Part shown: piece after piece, positions 24,931-33,602 of the stretch
How the letters are laid out: each line of letters starts with the position of its first letter
Position numbering within the stretch: position 1 is the stretch's first letter
DNA from: Ascidiaceihabitans sp.
GTDB lineage: Bacteria; Pseudomonadota; Alphaproteobacteria; Rhodobacterales; Rhodobacteraceae
DNA length: 50,376 nt
Assembly (NCBI GenBank): GCA_029251465.1
Contig: JAQXDI010000086.1
Coordinates: 1 to 50,376 of the forward strand
Direction of reading: 5' to 3'
The notes under the pieces: generated by a model
The model's database searches: none
What the model saw: the letters and a program-made list of their open reading frames with translations, nothing else
Told to the model about the DNA's origin: nothing
Program-made: the position numbers and the translations under genes

Positions 24931-26411
24931 CAGGGGGTCTTGTCCGACCAGCGGTAGTTGGCGGGTGCCATCGGATCGTGGCCCTTGCTGGCCTGCGGGA
25001 TCTTGCGAGACGGGCCAGATATGTCCGCCACCTTGCGCACCTCGTCCATGTGCCCGCCCAAGGCCGCATAGTCGCTTAGGCGCATTGAAAATTCGACAGG
25101 CGCGACCAAAGCAGGGGTCGGCACGTAGCCGAACGACATCGCAGGCATGTCCAACACATCGACCATCACGGTGATGCCGCCGCCGGGCCAAACGTAGGTC
25201 TGCGCGCCGCCACACGACACGTGGGTCAACGCATCTTTGACCGAGCGGGTCAGGCGCACTGGGTTCTCTGTCACGCCGGATCGCAGGCTGCCACCGGCAC
25301 CACCCATGAACAGAACCGAGCAAATTGAAGGTTCGCAGTTTTCCGCGATCCGCTCAGTCGAAGCGAGGACAGCGGGCGGCATTTCAGCACGTTGCGGCAC
25401 CAGATCAGCGTCAAGTTCGTAATACGCAAACTGTTCGCCCGTGGTTGAAACCATCAGCAGACGTTGACCAGCCCATGCGACTTTGGGGTTGTAGGGGCCA
25501 AGGATCGACAGCGGATCCTGGATGTCCGTGCCGCCCCATCCCGTTCCGGGTTCGGCGACTTGAAAATAGCGGCCGGGCGTCGAACGGCGTCCTTTGATCT
25601 TGATCCCAGTTGGCGGGATATCAAGCATTTTGCCCGCCTGATGTTCTGACAAAACACCGGTGATGTGGTCATCCACAACCACAACGTCATCGACGTGATC
25701 GCGCCATTGTTTGGCGAACATTCCGATGGTTGCGGACCCACACCCGACGCGCATCAATTTTTCCGGTGCCCCGTCAATGATCGGCGCTTGGCCGGCTTGG
25801 ACCGTAACGCTGACAGCGTGGTCGTTTTCGCCAATCACCAGTTCAACAGCTTGCACGTTGCACAGCCGCAGCAGAGCATCGCAGGTCACGCGCCCTTCTT
25901 TTTTGGACCCGCCTGTCAGGTGATCAACCCCACCCAATGACAGCATTTTCGATCCGTATTCGGTGGTCATCACATGCCCGACCGGTTCGCCGTCTACCCG
26001 TACAACATCGCGTTCGTTGCCAATGTGACGGTCCGTGTCTATCTTGATTTTTACACCGCAGTACGAAAAAATCCCTTCGGTCACGACGGTCACCATGTCG
26101 ACGCCGTCGATCTCTTGGCTGACGATAAACGGGGCTGGTTTGTAGTCGGGATAGGTGGTGCCCGCGCCGACTGCTGTCACAAATGTACGTTCGCCTTTGA
26201 CGATGTCGCCGTTCCATTCAAGGTCGTCGTCGGGCAAAAACGGCACCAGTTTTTGTTCCGTGCCGTGCAAAATCGTCAACGGGTCTAGCCGCACCAAATC
26301 GCCGCCATGGTTTGCGTAACGATCACAGGCTCCGATCTTGCCATCCGCGATAAAGCACATCACGGGGCAGGCGTCGCAGCGGATTTTTTCAGGTTCTACA
26401 CGATCATTCAT
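24930..26411 (-). CDS. 6-hydroxynicotinate reductase-like iron-sulfur protein
   Basis: A 493-residue protein resembling 6-hydroxynicotinate reductase, which reduces the pyridone ring to 1,4,5,6-tetrahydro-6-oxonicotinate. The N-terminus has a Cys-x2-Cys-x3-Cys-x9-Cys cluster (C12, C15, C19, C29) fit for an iron-sulfur centre, in IRCDACPVMCFIADGKIGACD. Glycine-rich stretches RVGCGSATIGMFA and LFMGGAGGSLRSGVTENP follow. The SGVT at residues 378-381 resembles the SGAT-type flavinylation motif recognised by ApbE in RnfG and NqrC, so Thr381 is a candidate for a covalent flavin; this is inference. The start overlaps the hydroxylase gene by 8 bp and the stop overlaps the UPF0280 start. The true substrate may be another hydroxylated N-heterocycle. 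Confidence 0.8.
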   Translation of the reverse strand: MNDRVEPEKIRCDACPVMCFIADGKIGACDRYANHGGDLVRLDPLTILHGTEQKLVPFLPDDDLEWNGDIVKGERTFVTAVGAGTTYPDYKPAPFIVSQEIDGVDMVTVVTEGIFSYCGVKIKIDTDRHIGNERDVVRVDGEPVGHVMTTEYGSKMLSLGGVDHLTGGSKKEGRVTCDALLRLCNVQAVELVIGENDHAVSVTVQAGQAPIIDGAPEKLMRVGCGSATIGMFAKQWRDHVDDVVVVDDHITGVLSEHQAGKMLDIPPTGIKIKGRRSTPGRYFQVAEPGTGWGGTDIQDPLSILGPYNPKVAWAGQRLLMVSTTGEQFAYYELDADLVPQRAEMPPAVLASTERIAENCEPSICSVLFMGGAGGSLRSGVTENPVRLTRSVKDALTHVSCGGAQTYVWPGGGITVMVDVLDMPAMSFGYVPTPALVAPVEFSMRLSDYAALGGHMDEVRKVADISGPSRKIPQASKGHDPMAPANYRWSDKTP

Positions 26412-29118
26412 TGCTCAAACCTTTGATGGCTGCGCGCACACGATCCGGTGTCGCAGGCACGGTTGTGATCCGCGCGCCAGTGGCGTTGTAGATCGCGTTC
26501 AGGATGGCGGGCGCGGTCGGTATTAACACGTGTTCGCCCAGCCCTTTGGCCCCAAAAGGCCCGTGCGCATCCGGTTCTTCGATGATGATCGTTTGCACCG
26601 GCGGCATGTCCCCGATTGTGGGGATCAGGTAGTCGTGCAGGTTTTCTGTGCGCCCGGGAATGTATTCTTCCATCAGCGCCATGCCGAGCCCTTGGGCAAT
26701 ACCGCCCTCAACTTGGCCTTCGACCAACATCGGATTGATCGCCTGACCGACGTCGTGGGCCGCAACAAATTTGACAGGTTTGACAGTGCCATAGGCCGTG
26801 TCGACGTCAACCACGACAAGGTGCGCGGCGTACCCGAATTGCGCGTAGGGTTCGCCTTGGCCATTTTCATCCAGCGGTTTGGTCGGCGGATCATAGGTTT
26901 CAATTGCGCGTAAAACGTAGCCTTCTGGGTCCGGAGTGAGGGTCAACAAATCAAAGGATTGCTCATCAGCTTTGATGCACCCGTCGCCAATGGTCAGCGT
27001 TGTGTCGGGGCCTGCGTTCATTTTTGATAGGATCAAAGCGCGCAACGCCTCGCCGGACAACCGCGCGGCATTGCCTGAAACGTAGGTCTGGCGCGAGGCT
27101 GATGTTTTGCCCGCGTCCGGTGTCACGTCGGTGTCGGGGCCGATCAGTTCGATCTGCGATACGGGCACGCCGAGGGCTGTGGCAAAGATTTGCGCGATGA
27201 CGGTGTTGGCGCCTTGGCCGATGTCCATCGCGCCCTGGTGCAGCACAACTGTGCCGTCTGCGCGGATGCCCGATTTGATGGTCGACGGATTTGGTAGTGA
27301 CGTGTTGCCACAGCCGTACCAGCCCGCCGCGATGCCAACGCCACGTTTGACAGTGTCGCTCTGCGCGTTGAAATCTTGGGCGGCGCGGTTTTCGGCGGCC
27401 CATGGCGCGCGCAACGCTTTGAGGCATGCTTTGATGCCGACACCTTGGTCAAACACTTGCCCGCAGACAGTGGGCGCGCCGTTTTCCAGCGCGTTGAGAA
27501 TGCGGAATTCCAAGGCGTCCATGCCCAGTTTTTCTGCCAAACTGTCGAACAGGCTTTCTTGTGCGATTGCAGACTGCGGTACGCCAAATCCGCGAAACGC
27601 GCCCGCAGGCGGATTGTTGGTGTGAATACCTTTGGATTCAGCACGATAGTCGGCGATCTGATAGGGGCCAGAGGCATGCACAGGCACGCGATTAGCGACG
27701 GTTGGACCCCAGCTGGCGTAAGCCCCTGTGTCAAAAAGCCCGAGGAAATCAAAGCCGGTGATTTTGCCAGTTTTGTCCGCCCCAATCCGCAGCGTGATGT
27801 CAGAGGGGTGCCGTTTTGTCGTGCTCTGCATCGATTCCGAGCGGCTGTAGGTTAGGCGCACGGGCTTGCCGGTTTTCAGCGTTGCAAGGGCCAGATAGGG
27901 CTGCACGCTGATGTCCAATTTTGATCCAAAACCACCACCAACACCGGTTGGAATGATCCTGATTTGTGATCGGTCCATACCCAAGATGATCTCGAGCGCC
28001 TCAAGATCCATCACCGGTGCTTGGGTGCATGCATGAATTTCAACGCGCCCGTTCACCATTTGCGCAAAGCCAGCTTCGGGTTCGATGTAGGCGTGTTCGA
28101 CAAAGCCGCTTTTGTAGTGCCCTGTGACGGATATTTCCGCTTTGTTGACGGTTTTGGCCGCGTCACCGCAGGCAACAAATCCGCCGCACATGACGTTCTG
28201 CGCGCGCCCGTCATGAAGCGGCGCTTGGGCGGTGTGCTGGGCTGCGTGCACGTCTTGGACGGCGTCTAGTTCCGTCCATGAAACGGGGAAATCATCTGGC
28301 GACAAAAGTCGTAGTGCGTCGGATGTGCCGATCACTGCCGCCACTGCTTCGCCTCGAAAGCGGGTTTCGGTTTCGGCAAATACAGGTTGGTCGACAAAGG
28401 CGGGAATGACCCCAAACGCGTTTTGTCCTTTGATATCCGCCGCCGTCAGTGTGGCGACGAGGCCCTCGTTCGCGTGTACAAATGCCGCCAAATCGCCCAG
28501 TTCAAATCGTGCGCGAGGGTAGGGGGAGCGGATGATCAACAGCTCAAGCGTGCCAGCTGGTGCCACGTCATCGCCAAATGCCTCGGTGCCTGCGGTTTTG
28601 CCTGAACCGTCCAACCGGCGGATGGAATCCCCGACCAGTCCGGCCGTGTCTTGCGCAAAGGCGGCCTTGCCCATCACCGCGTCGATGATTTTGCGATAAC
28701 CCGTGCAGCGGCACAAAACACCACCCAATGCGTCTTTGACTTGGTCCTCGTTTGGATGCGGCGTTGCGCGCAACAACGCGACGGCTGCGACCATCATTCC
28801 CGGCGTGCAAATTCCGCATTGCGCCGCCCCGTGGTCATGAAAACGCTGGGCAAGCTGCGCCGCGATCGGGTCATCACCGTGCAATCCGCGCAGGGTTTCG
28901 ACAGTCTTGCCAGCGACCTGCTGGGACGGGGTCAGGCAGGCGCAAACCGGCGCGCCGTCAATCAAAACCGTGCAGGCGCCGCAATCACCGGCGTTGCAGC
29001 CGACCTTGACATCGCGCGCGCCCAGGCGTTCGCGCAGCGTTTCTGACAGGCGTTCGCCAACATTTGGGGTCACGCTGATTGCACGGCCATCAAGGTTGAA
29101 TTCGGTTGTCTGTGTCAT
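26404..29118 (-). CDS. Molybdenum hydroxylase, fused 2Fe-2S and molybdopterin subunits
   Basis: A 904-residue xanthine dehydrogenase-family protein. Residues 1-160 are the iron-sulfur subunit: the plant-type cluster at C41, C46, C49 and C61, then the second cluster CGICTPGM and CRCTGY. The rest is the molybdopterin subunit: IIPTGVGGGFGSK, AFRGFGVPQ, QGAMDIGQGANTVIAQI and the catalytic glutamate in GPFGAKGLGEHVL. These enzymes add oxygen from water to a carbon next to a ring nitrogen. Nicotinate to 6-hydroxynicotinate is the reaction expected here from the neighbours. The ATG at 29118 is chosen because it overlaps the FAD-subunit stop. The fusion of small and large subunits is less usual than separate genes. 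No XdhC-type maturation gene is on this replicon. Confidence 0.92.
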   Translation of the reverse strand: MTQTTEFNLDGRAISVTPNVGERLSETLRERLGARDVKVGCNAGDCGACTVLIDGAPVCACLTPSQQVAGKTVETLRGLHGDDPIAAQLAQRFHDHGAAQCGICTPGMMVAAVALLRATPHPNEDQVKDALGGVLCRCTGYRKIIDAVMGKAAFAQDTAGLVGDSIRRLDGSGKTAGTEAFGDDVAPAGTLELLIIRSPYPRARFELGDLAAFVHANEGLVATLTAADIKGQNAFGVIPAFVDQPVFAETETRFRGEAVAAVIGTSDALRLLSPDDFPVSWTELDAVQDVHAAQHTAQAPLHDGRAQNVMCGGFVACGDAAKTVNKAEISVTGHYKSGFVEHAYIEPEAGFAQMVNGRVEIHACTQAPVMDLEALEIILGMDRSQIRIIPTGVGGGFGSKLDISVQPYLALATLKTGKPVRLTYSRSESMQSTTKRHPSDITLRIGADKTGKITGFDFLGLFDTGAYASWGPTVANRVPVHASGPYQIADYRAESKGIHTNNPPAGAFRGFGVPQSAIAQESLFDSLAEKLGMDALEFRILNALENGAPTVCGQVFDQGVGIKACLKALRAPWAAENRAAQDFNAQSDTVKRGVGIAAGWYGCGNTSLPNPSTIKSGIRADGTVVLHQGAMDIGQGANTVIAQIFATALGVPVSQIELIGPDTDVTPDAGKTSASRQTYVSGNAARLSGEALRALILSKMNAGPDTTLTIGDGCIKADEQSFDLLTLTPDPEGYVLRAIETYDPPTKPLDENGQGEPYAQFGYAAHLVVVDVDTAYGTVKPVKFVAAHDVGQAINPMLVEGQVEGGIAQGLGMALMEEYIPGRTENLHDYLIPTIGDMPPVQTIIIEEPDAHGPFGAKGLGEHVLIPTAPAILNAIYNATGARITTVPATPDRVRAAIKGLSNE

Positions 29119-29945
29119 GCCAATGCCGCCCGTTTGATCGCGCGTACGCATTGTTCGGCCACAACATCCAGACGGAATTCACCGCTGCCACGAACATCAT
29201 CGATCGGGGACAAGGGGGCCAGATGGTGCCGCGCAACGTGCACGTCTTGTGGGATTTTGCTAATTAAACTGGCCTCCAGATCAAGGAGGCGTTGCGCCAC
29301 TGCCGAACAGGCTCCAACCGCGACACGGGCCTGTGCAATTTTGCCTGCGTCATCGCATGTTATCTGAGCGGCGGTCATCGTGATCGAGATCACCAGATAT
29401 TTGCGGCTGCCTAGTTTCTCAAAAGCGGATTTCGCATTCGCATCCGGGTTCGGGACCAGCACAGCTGTGACCAATTCGTCGGCTTGTAGCTCGGTTGAAC
29501 GTGGTCCTGTGATAAAGTCACCGAGCGGCATGATCCGTGGCCCGCGTGCAAGGCTGCTCACTTCGAGTGATGCATCCAGCGTTAAAAGCGGCGGCACCCC
29601 ATCAGCGGCTGGCGATGCGTTGCAAAGGTTGCCACCAATCGTGCCAGAGTTTTGGATTTGCACGCTGCCGACTTCGCGCGCGGCCTGTTTCAGCGCATCA
29701 AAAGCTGCAGGCAGATTTGCGTTGATGATCTGCGTCCAATTGACGGCAGCACCGATACGGATGTGATCGTCTAAATGGGCGATGCTTGTCAGGTCGGGAA
29801 TGCGCGTCACGTCTAGCAGGCTTTGTGGCGGACGCCCTTGGCGGCTGGCGGGGTACACATCTGTGCCGCCGGCGATCACCGTTTGGTGCGCCTTTGCTGC
29901 CAATGCCAAAGCAGAGGCCAAATCGGTCGGACTGTTATAGCTCAC
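29115..29945 (-). CDS. FAD-binding subunit of the molybdenum hydroxylase
   Basis: A 276-residue protein of the CoxM/XdhB type that takes electrons from the iron-sulfur centres. The FAD-binding motifs are TVIAGGTDVYPASR near residue 20 and the TIGGNLCNASPAAD loop near residue 100. KLGSRKYLVISITMTA is the typical start of the C-terminal domain. It is the first gene of the minus-strand operon (FAD subunit, Fe-S/Mo subunit, reductase, UPF0280, two DUF1185, MarR), overlapping the next gene by 4 bp. A strong palindrome at 29959-29980 lies 14 bp before its start, where a bound repressor would block transcription or initiation. Confidence 0.92.
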   Translation of the reverse strand: MSYNSPTDLASALALAAKAHQTVIAGGTDVYPASRQGRPPQSLLDVTRIPDLTSIAHLDDHIRIGAAVNWTQIINANLPAAFDALKQAAREVGSVQIQNSGTIGGNLCNASPAADGVPPLLTLDASLEVSSLARGPRIMPLGDFITGPRSTELQADELVTAVLVPNPDANAKSAFEKLGSRKYLVISITMTAAQITCDDAGKIAQARVAVGACSAVAQRLLDLEASLISKIPQDVHVARHHLAPLSPIDDVRGSGEFRLDVVAEQCVRAIKRAALA

Positions 29946-29958
29946 GTGTGCCCCTAAC

Positions 29959-29980
29959 TATCATTAGTATGCTAATGATA
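29959..29980. promoter_or_regulatory. Palindromic operator before the molybdenum hydroxylase operon
   Basis: Two perfect 9-bp arms, TATCATTAG and CTAATGATA, separated by TATG. It lies 14-35 bp upstream of the FAD-subunit start. The AT-rich dyad of about 20 bp is typical for MarR-family repressors, and the operon's last gene encodes one. Confidence 0.7.
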
Positions 29981-30051
29981 TTGGGGTGATGCATTTTGTC
30001 AATTGTGAATTGTATGAACGCATAATTTCTGCGGCGACATCTGGATGATGT

Positions 30052-30065
30052 ATAATGCTAATTAT
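30052..30065. promoter_or_regulatory. Second, related dyad upstream
   Basis: ATAATGCTAATTAT: 5-bp arms around GCTA. It shares the block ATGCTAAT followed by AT one base later with the stronger operator 90 bp away, suggesting a second binding site for the same regulator. The 182-bp gap 29946-30127 contains nothing else I can identify. Confidence 0.4.
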
Positions 30066-30127
30066 GTAAATTTAGATCACCTGATGAACGGCTGCCTTGT
30101 TGTGTCGCTAGAAGGGTTTCGCGGAAT

Positions 30128-30868
30128 TCAGGATAAGTTACAGACTTTTTCGTAGAGCTGAGAATTGTGAAAACGGGCGTCTTCTAGAACGCCACTGCGC
30201 CGTTCGGCATGTTTGATCTGATCGGACCAATCATCTGGCGCTGCCATAATCGGGTTCTGGCGAAAGGATTGAAATTTTTGATTAAAAGGCAGGCAAAGAA
30301 CACGGCGCCCCAAATACATAGCCCAATAGGTGCCGTGGTATGAATTTGTCACGACTGTTTCAGCACTGGCAAGAAATGCGATTGCGTCCTCCATTGTTCC
30401 GGTATCGTTGCTGAGTTCTGGAATGCCTTTAACCCGCTGTAGATGTTCGGATTTTCTGGCATGCGAGAACAAAACGACGTCGCGCGTCGGGTCCGCAGGA
30501 GCATCAAACAAAAGTGACATTGCCGATGCGCACGGCACATATTCGCACCCCTCTACACCCCAATTCCGGGTTGAAACCAACGCGCAGCTGGCGTCCAAAA
30601 GATCGGATTCTACGCTCTTTCTATCCTTTGCAGATAGTCCGACGCCCCAGACCACGCGTTTATCTGCCCCTGCCGTTTTGTAGACGCACGAGGAAACGCA
30701 CTCTTGAAAAACTTGACAACCGCCTAAAATCGCCAATTTGCAGTCTGGTGTGTCTTCTGAGAAATCAAAAAAACCGTGGGTGCCAAGATTTAGGTAGTTG
30801 CCGGGCGAACAGGCCAAGTCGCCAACATTGTTTTTGCGTCGTCGATGACTGAATGCCGCATCAATCAT
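30128..30868 (-). CDS. Polysaccharide pyruvyltransferase-family protein
   Basis: A 246-residue protein related to the CsaB/WcaK pyruvyltransferase family, which add ketal-linked pyruvate to surface sugars. It shows NNVGDLACSPGNYL near residue 14, LAILGGCQVFQ, a VVWGVGLSAKDR segment and AETVVTNSYHGTYWAMYLGRRVLCLPFNQKF, the characteristic SYHG active-site stretch. It is shorter than the usual 300-400 residues but the family blocks are in order, so it may be a compact form. A GGAG lies 9 bases before the start. It is an orphan here: no other exopolysaccharide or cell-surface gene is nearby. It may be a passenger gene or act on a product made by chromosomal genes. Confidence 0.8.
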   Translation of the reverse strand: MIDAAFSHRRRKNNVGDLACSPGNYLNLGTHGFFDFSEDTPDCKLAILGGCQVFQECVSSCVYKTAGADKRVVWGVGLSAKDRKSVESDLLDASCALVSTRNWGVEGCEYVPCASAMSLLFDAPADPTRDVVLFSHARKSEHLQRVKGIPELSNDTGTMEDAIAFLASAETVVTNSYHGTYWAMYLGRRVLCLPFNQKFQSFRQNPIMAAPDDWSDQIKHAERRSGVLEDARFHNSQLYEKVCNLS

Positions 30869-31013
30869 GGTTTGCCGCTCCGACAGAATCTGCGGCTGCT
30901 TGGGATTTCTGCGCTTGGTTCATGATCTGACATTGCACTTCTTTTTGTGTTGAAGCACTCAAACCTTCATCGTTGTCTTTGCAGGGATGCGGGATGAGAG
31001 CGAAGACAGCGCC

Positions 31014-32054
31014 CTACTGGCTCATCTTGGCGTCCACCATCGCTTCTTCTGCGATCATCGCTTCTAGTTGACGGCGGAACCGCAGTTGGCCTGCGTCGAT
31101 GCCCAGATCAATGTGCGGCGAGGTTTTTTCGCTCATGCCGATCTGCACTTGATCCAACACAGCGCGGTCCTCTTCAAACGCGTGCTGCACGTCTTCGGAC
31201 ATCATCTTTGACAGGGCTTCGTCGTCGGGGCGAATATTGCGCAGTTGGAACCAGTAATACCGCGTTTCGGTTTCGGTCGTCGGGGTCATGAAATTGTAGC
31301 TGTCCATGATGAATGTGTTCTCGTGCAGCGGCCCATCGACGCCGCCCGTCCCTGCCGGCGTGAACACAGCGCGCACCAACGCATGGCTTGGATAGCGGAC
31401 CTCATAGTGCTGCAGGCGGTCGCAATTGCCCTCGAATTCGACAACCTTTTTGTAGAACGGCGCCGGTTCGTGATTCATCATCCAGCGATGAACAATGACG
31501 CCATTGTCGGTCTTGGTCACCCGCAGCGGTGTGTCTTTTGTGGCGGCGGCGGCGAACGAACTTTGATGCACCCATGCGACGTGCGTGGGGTCCAGCAAGT
31601 TGTCGCACATCAGCAGATAGTTGCAGTTCAGCTCCATCGCGGCACCACGATTGATGCCCCATTCAGGGCTATCAAAGTTCGCGATATCAATGATGTCTTC
31701 GGGGTCGGCGATTGCAGCATTGCCCATCCAGATCCAGATCAGCCCATATTTTTCGTGCACAGGAAACGGACGTACGCGCGCCGCCGACGGGATGCGCCCG
31801 CCCCCCGGGGCCCAAACGCATTGACCCGCGCAATCAAACATCAAGCCGTGATAGCCGCATTCGATGTTGTTGTCTTTGATCCGGCCTTTGGACAGCGGCA
31901 ATTTGCGGTGCGGACAGGCGTCCTCCATCGCGATAACTTCGCCGTCGTCGGTGCGGAACATGCAGATTTTTTCGCCCAGCACTTTGACCTGCTGCAACTC
32001 GTTCACAATTTCTTCGCTCCAGGCGGCGACGTACCATGCATTTTTCAGAAACAT
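31014..32054 (-). CDS. Rieske non-haem iron oxygenase (vanillate O-demethylase type)
   Basis: A 346-residue oxygenase component. The Rieske 2Fe-2S ligands are C47, H49, C66 and H69 (CPHR and CGYHG). The mononuclear iron motif is CDNLLDPTHVAWVH (Asp-x2-His-x4-His pattern) at about residue 165. The size and sequence style fit the VanA/TsaM branch, which hydroxylates or O/N-demethylates substituted aromatics and quaternary amines. The ATG at 32054 is chosen because AGGA lies 7 bases before it; the frame is open for 26 codons further. The matching reductase subunit is not in this replicon, so electrons must come from a chromosomally encoded partner. It is divergent from the puuD operon with 285 bp between them. 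Confidence 0.9.
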   Translation of the reverse strand: MFLKNAWYVAAWSEEIVNELQQVKVLGEKICMFRTDDGEVIAMEDACPHRKLPLSKGRIKDNNIECGYHGLMFDCAGQCVWAPGGGRIPSAARVRPFPVHEKYGLIWIWMGNAAIADPEDIIDIANFDSPEWGINRGAAMELNCNYLLMCDNLLDPTHVAWVHQSSFAAAATKDTPLRVTKTDNGVIVHRWMMNHEPAPFYKKVVEFEGNCDRLQHYEVRYPSHALVRAVFTPAGTGGVDGPLHENTFIMDSYNFMTPTTETETRYYWFQLRNIRPDDEALSKMMSEDVQHAFEEDRAVLDQVQIGMSEKTSPHIDLGIDAGQLRFRRQLEAMIAEEAMVDAKMSQ

Positions 32055-32339
32055 ATGACTTCCTAGCTGAGGCAGTTTCGTTGGCTGAGTTTGGACCACT
32101 GATATACGAAATCTGGCGCTACAAAAGCCCATCTTGAAACCAACGATGATTTAGGGCGCGCGGACAAGGATGCTGTTTTACAACAAAGCTTGGCTCTTTT
32201 TGTTGTGAAACGGCCAAAGACGTGACAGCAGACAGGGCGTGCCATTCGCTACCTGTACGCAAACCAAGCCATAGACGCGGGCGAAACTGTGGATAGTATC
32301 GCGGTGGAACGTCGCTAATTCCGACCTTAGGAGGTTGCT
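32055..32339. promoter_or_regulatory. Divergent control region between Rieske oxygenase and puuD
   Basis: This 285-bp region must hold both promoters. The only structure seen is an inverted repeat: ACAACAAA (32180-32187) and TTTGTTGT (32199-32206), with an 11-base gap. It lies near the middle and could be the operator of the GlxA-family regulator encoded at 34410. An AGGAGG precedes puuD by 5 bases. Confidence 0.35.
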
Positions 32340-33575
32340 ATGTATGATTTTGCAGTCATTTGGGACTGGATCGCCTTTGCTGTGCGCTGGCTTCATGTCG
32401 TCACAGCGATGGCGTGGATAGGGGCGTCGTTCTTTTTCATAGCGCTTGATCTAGGTTTGAAAAAGGCCCCCAACATGCCGACAGGTGTGCATGGCGAAGA
32501 ATGGCAGGTGCACGGCGGTGGATTTTACCACATCCAGAAATATCTGGTCGCGCCTGAAAATATGCCCGAGCATCTGATCTGGCACAAATGGCAAAGCTAC
32601 ATCACGTGGGTGTCGGGTGCTGCGCTGCTGATGATCGTCTATTGGGTCGGAGGCGAGCTGTTTTTGCTCGATCCGACAAAGGCGGACTTGTCGCTGTTCC
32701 AAGGCATCCTGATCTCGGGTGGCTCTTTGACCATCGGTTGGATCGCGTATGATTTCATGTGCAAATCCAAGCTGGGTGAACATTCGACCCTGTTGATGCT
32801 GTTGCTGTTTGTGATCCTTGTGATCATGGCGTGGGGCTACGATCAGATTTTTACCGGTCGTGCGGCGCTGCTGCATTTGGGCGCGTTTACCGCCACGATC
32901 ATGACCGGCAACGTGTTCTTTCAGATCATGCCGAACCAACGCATTGTTGTTGCTGACCTGATGGCCGGCCGCACGCCGGATGCGAAATATGGCAAGATTG
33001 CCAAGCTGCGATCGACCCACAACAATTATCTGACGCTGCCCGTCGTGTTTTTGATGCTGTCCAATCACTATCCGCTGGCCTTTGGCACCGAATACAGCTG
33101 GATCATTGCCAGCCTGATTTTCTTGACCGGCGTCACGATCCGGCATTATTTCAACACGATGCATGCCACAGGCCAAGGTCCGCATTGGACATGGGCCGTG
33201 ACGGTCATTTTGATGATCATCATCGCGTGGCTTTCCTCTGTTCCGGGTGGTGACACGTATGAAGAAGCCGAGGCGCGCGCGCTGACGCCGTACGAGCAAA
33301 AATTCGTATCCGCCAAAGGGTTCGAGGACGCGTATGATGTCGTCCTTGGCAATTGCTCGATGTGCCACGCACGCGAACCTAGTTGGGATGGTCTTCGTTG
33401 GGCACCCAAGGGCGTGGTGCTGGAAACGCAAAGCGATGTGGCGCGGTATGCCGACAAAATTTACATGCACGCAGGCCTTAGCACGGCCATGCCGCCACCA
33501 AATGCCATCGCAACGATGACCGCCGAAAACCGCGGTAAAATCGTCGTGTGGATGCGCAATGCGCGGGCGGATTGA
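32340..33575 (+). CDS. puuD: PuuD-type membrane urate hydroxylase with cytochrome c domain
   Basis: A 411-residue protein with about eight membrane spans followed by a periplasmic cytochrome c domain. The haem-binding CSMCH is at residues 339-343, with a later methionine in STAMPPPN. The membrane part (WLHVVTAMAWIGASFFFIALDLGL, GGGFYHIQKYLVAPENMPEHLIWHKWQSY and HNNYLTLPVVFLMLSNHYP) matches PuuD, an oxidase that converts urate to 5-hydroxyisourate and passes electrons to cytochrome c. The AGGAGG ribosome site is the strongest in the window. The usual partners (hydroxyisourate hydrolase, OHCU decarboxylase, allantoinase) are absent; instead a PhyH-type dioxygenase follows 27 bp later, so the physiological substrate deserves caution. 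Confidence 0.88.
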   Translation: MYDFAVIWDWIAFAVRWLHVVTAMAWIGASFFFIALDLGLKKAPNMPTGVHGEEWQVHGGGFYHIQKYLVAPENMPEHLIWHKWQSYITWVSGAALLMIVYWVGGELFLLDPTKADLSLFQGILISGGSLTIGWIAYDFMCKSKLGEHSTLLMLLLFVILVIMAWGYDQIFTGRAALLHLGAFTATIMTGNVFFQIMPNQRIVVADLMAGRTPDAKYGKIAKLRSTHNNYLTLPVVFLMLSNHYPLAFGTEYSWIIASLIFLTGVTIRHYFNTMHATGQGPHWTWAVTVILMIIIAWLSSVPGGDTYEEAEARALTPYEQKFVSAKGFEDAYDVVLGNCSMCHAREPSWDGLRWAPKGVVLETQSDVARYADKIYMHAGLSTAMPPPNAIATMTAENRGKIVVWMRNARAD

Positions 33576-33602
33576 ATCCAACATTTGGCAAGGAGCACGA
33601 AC

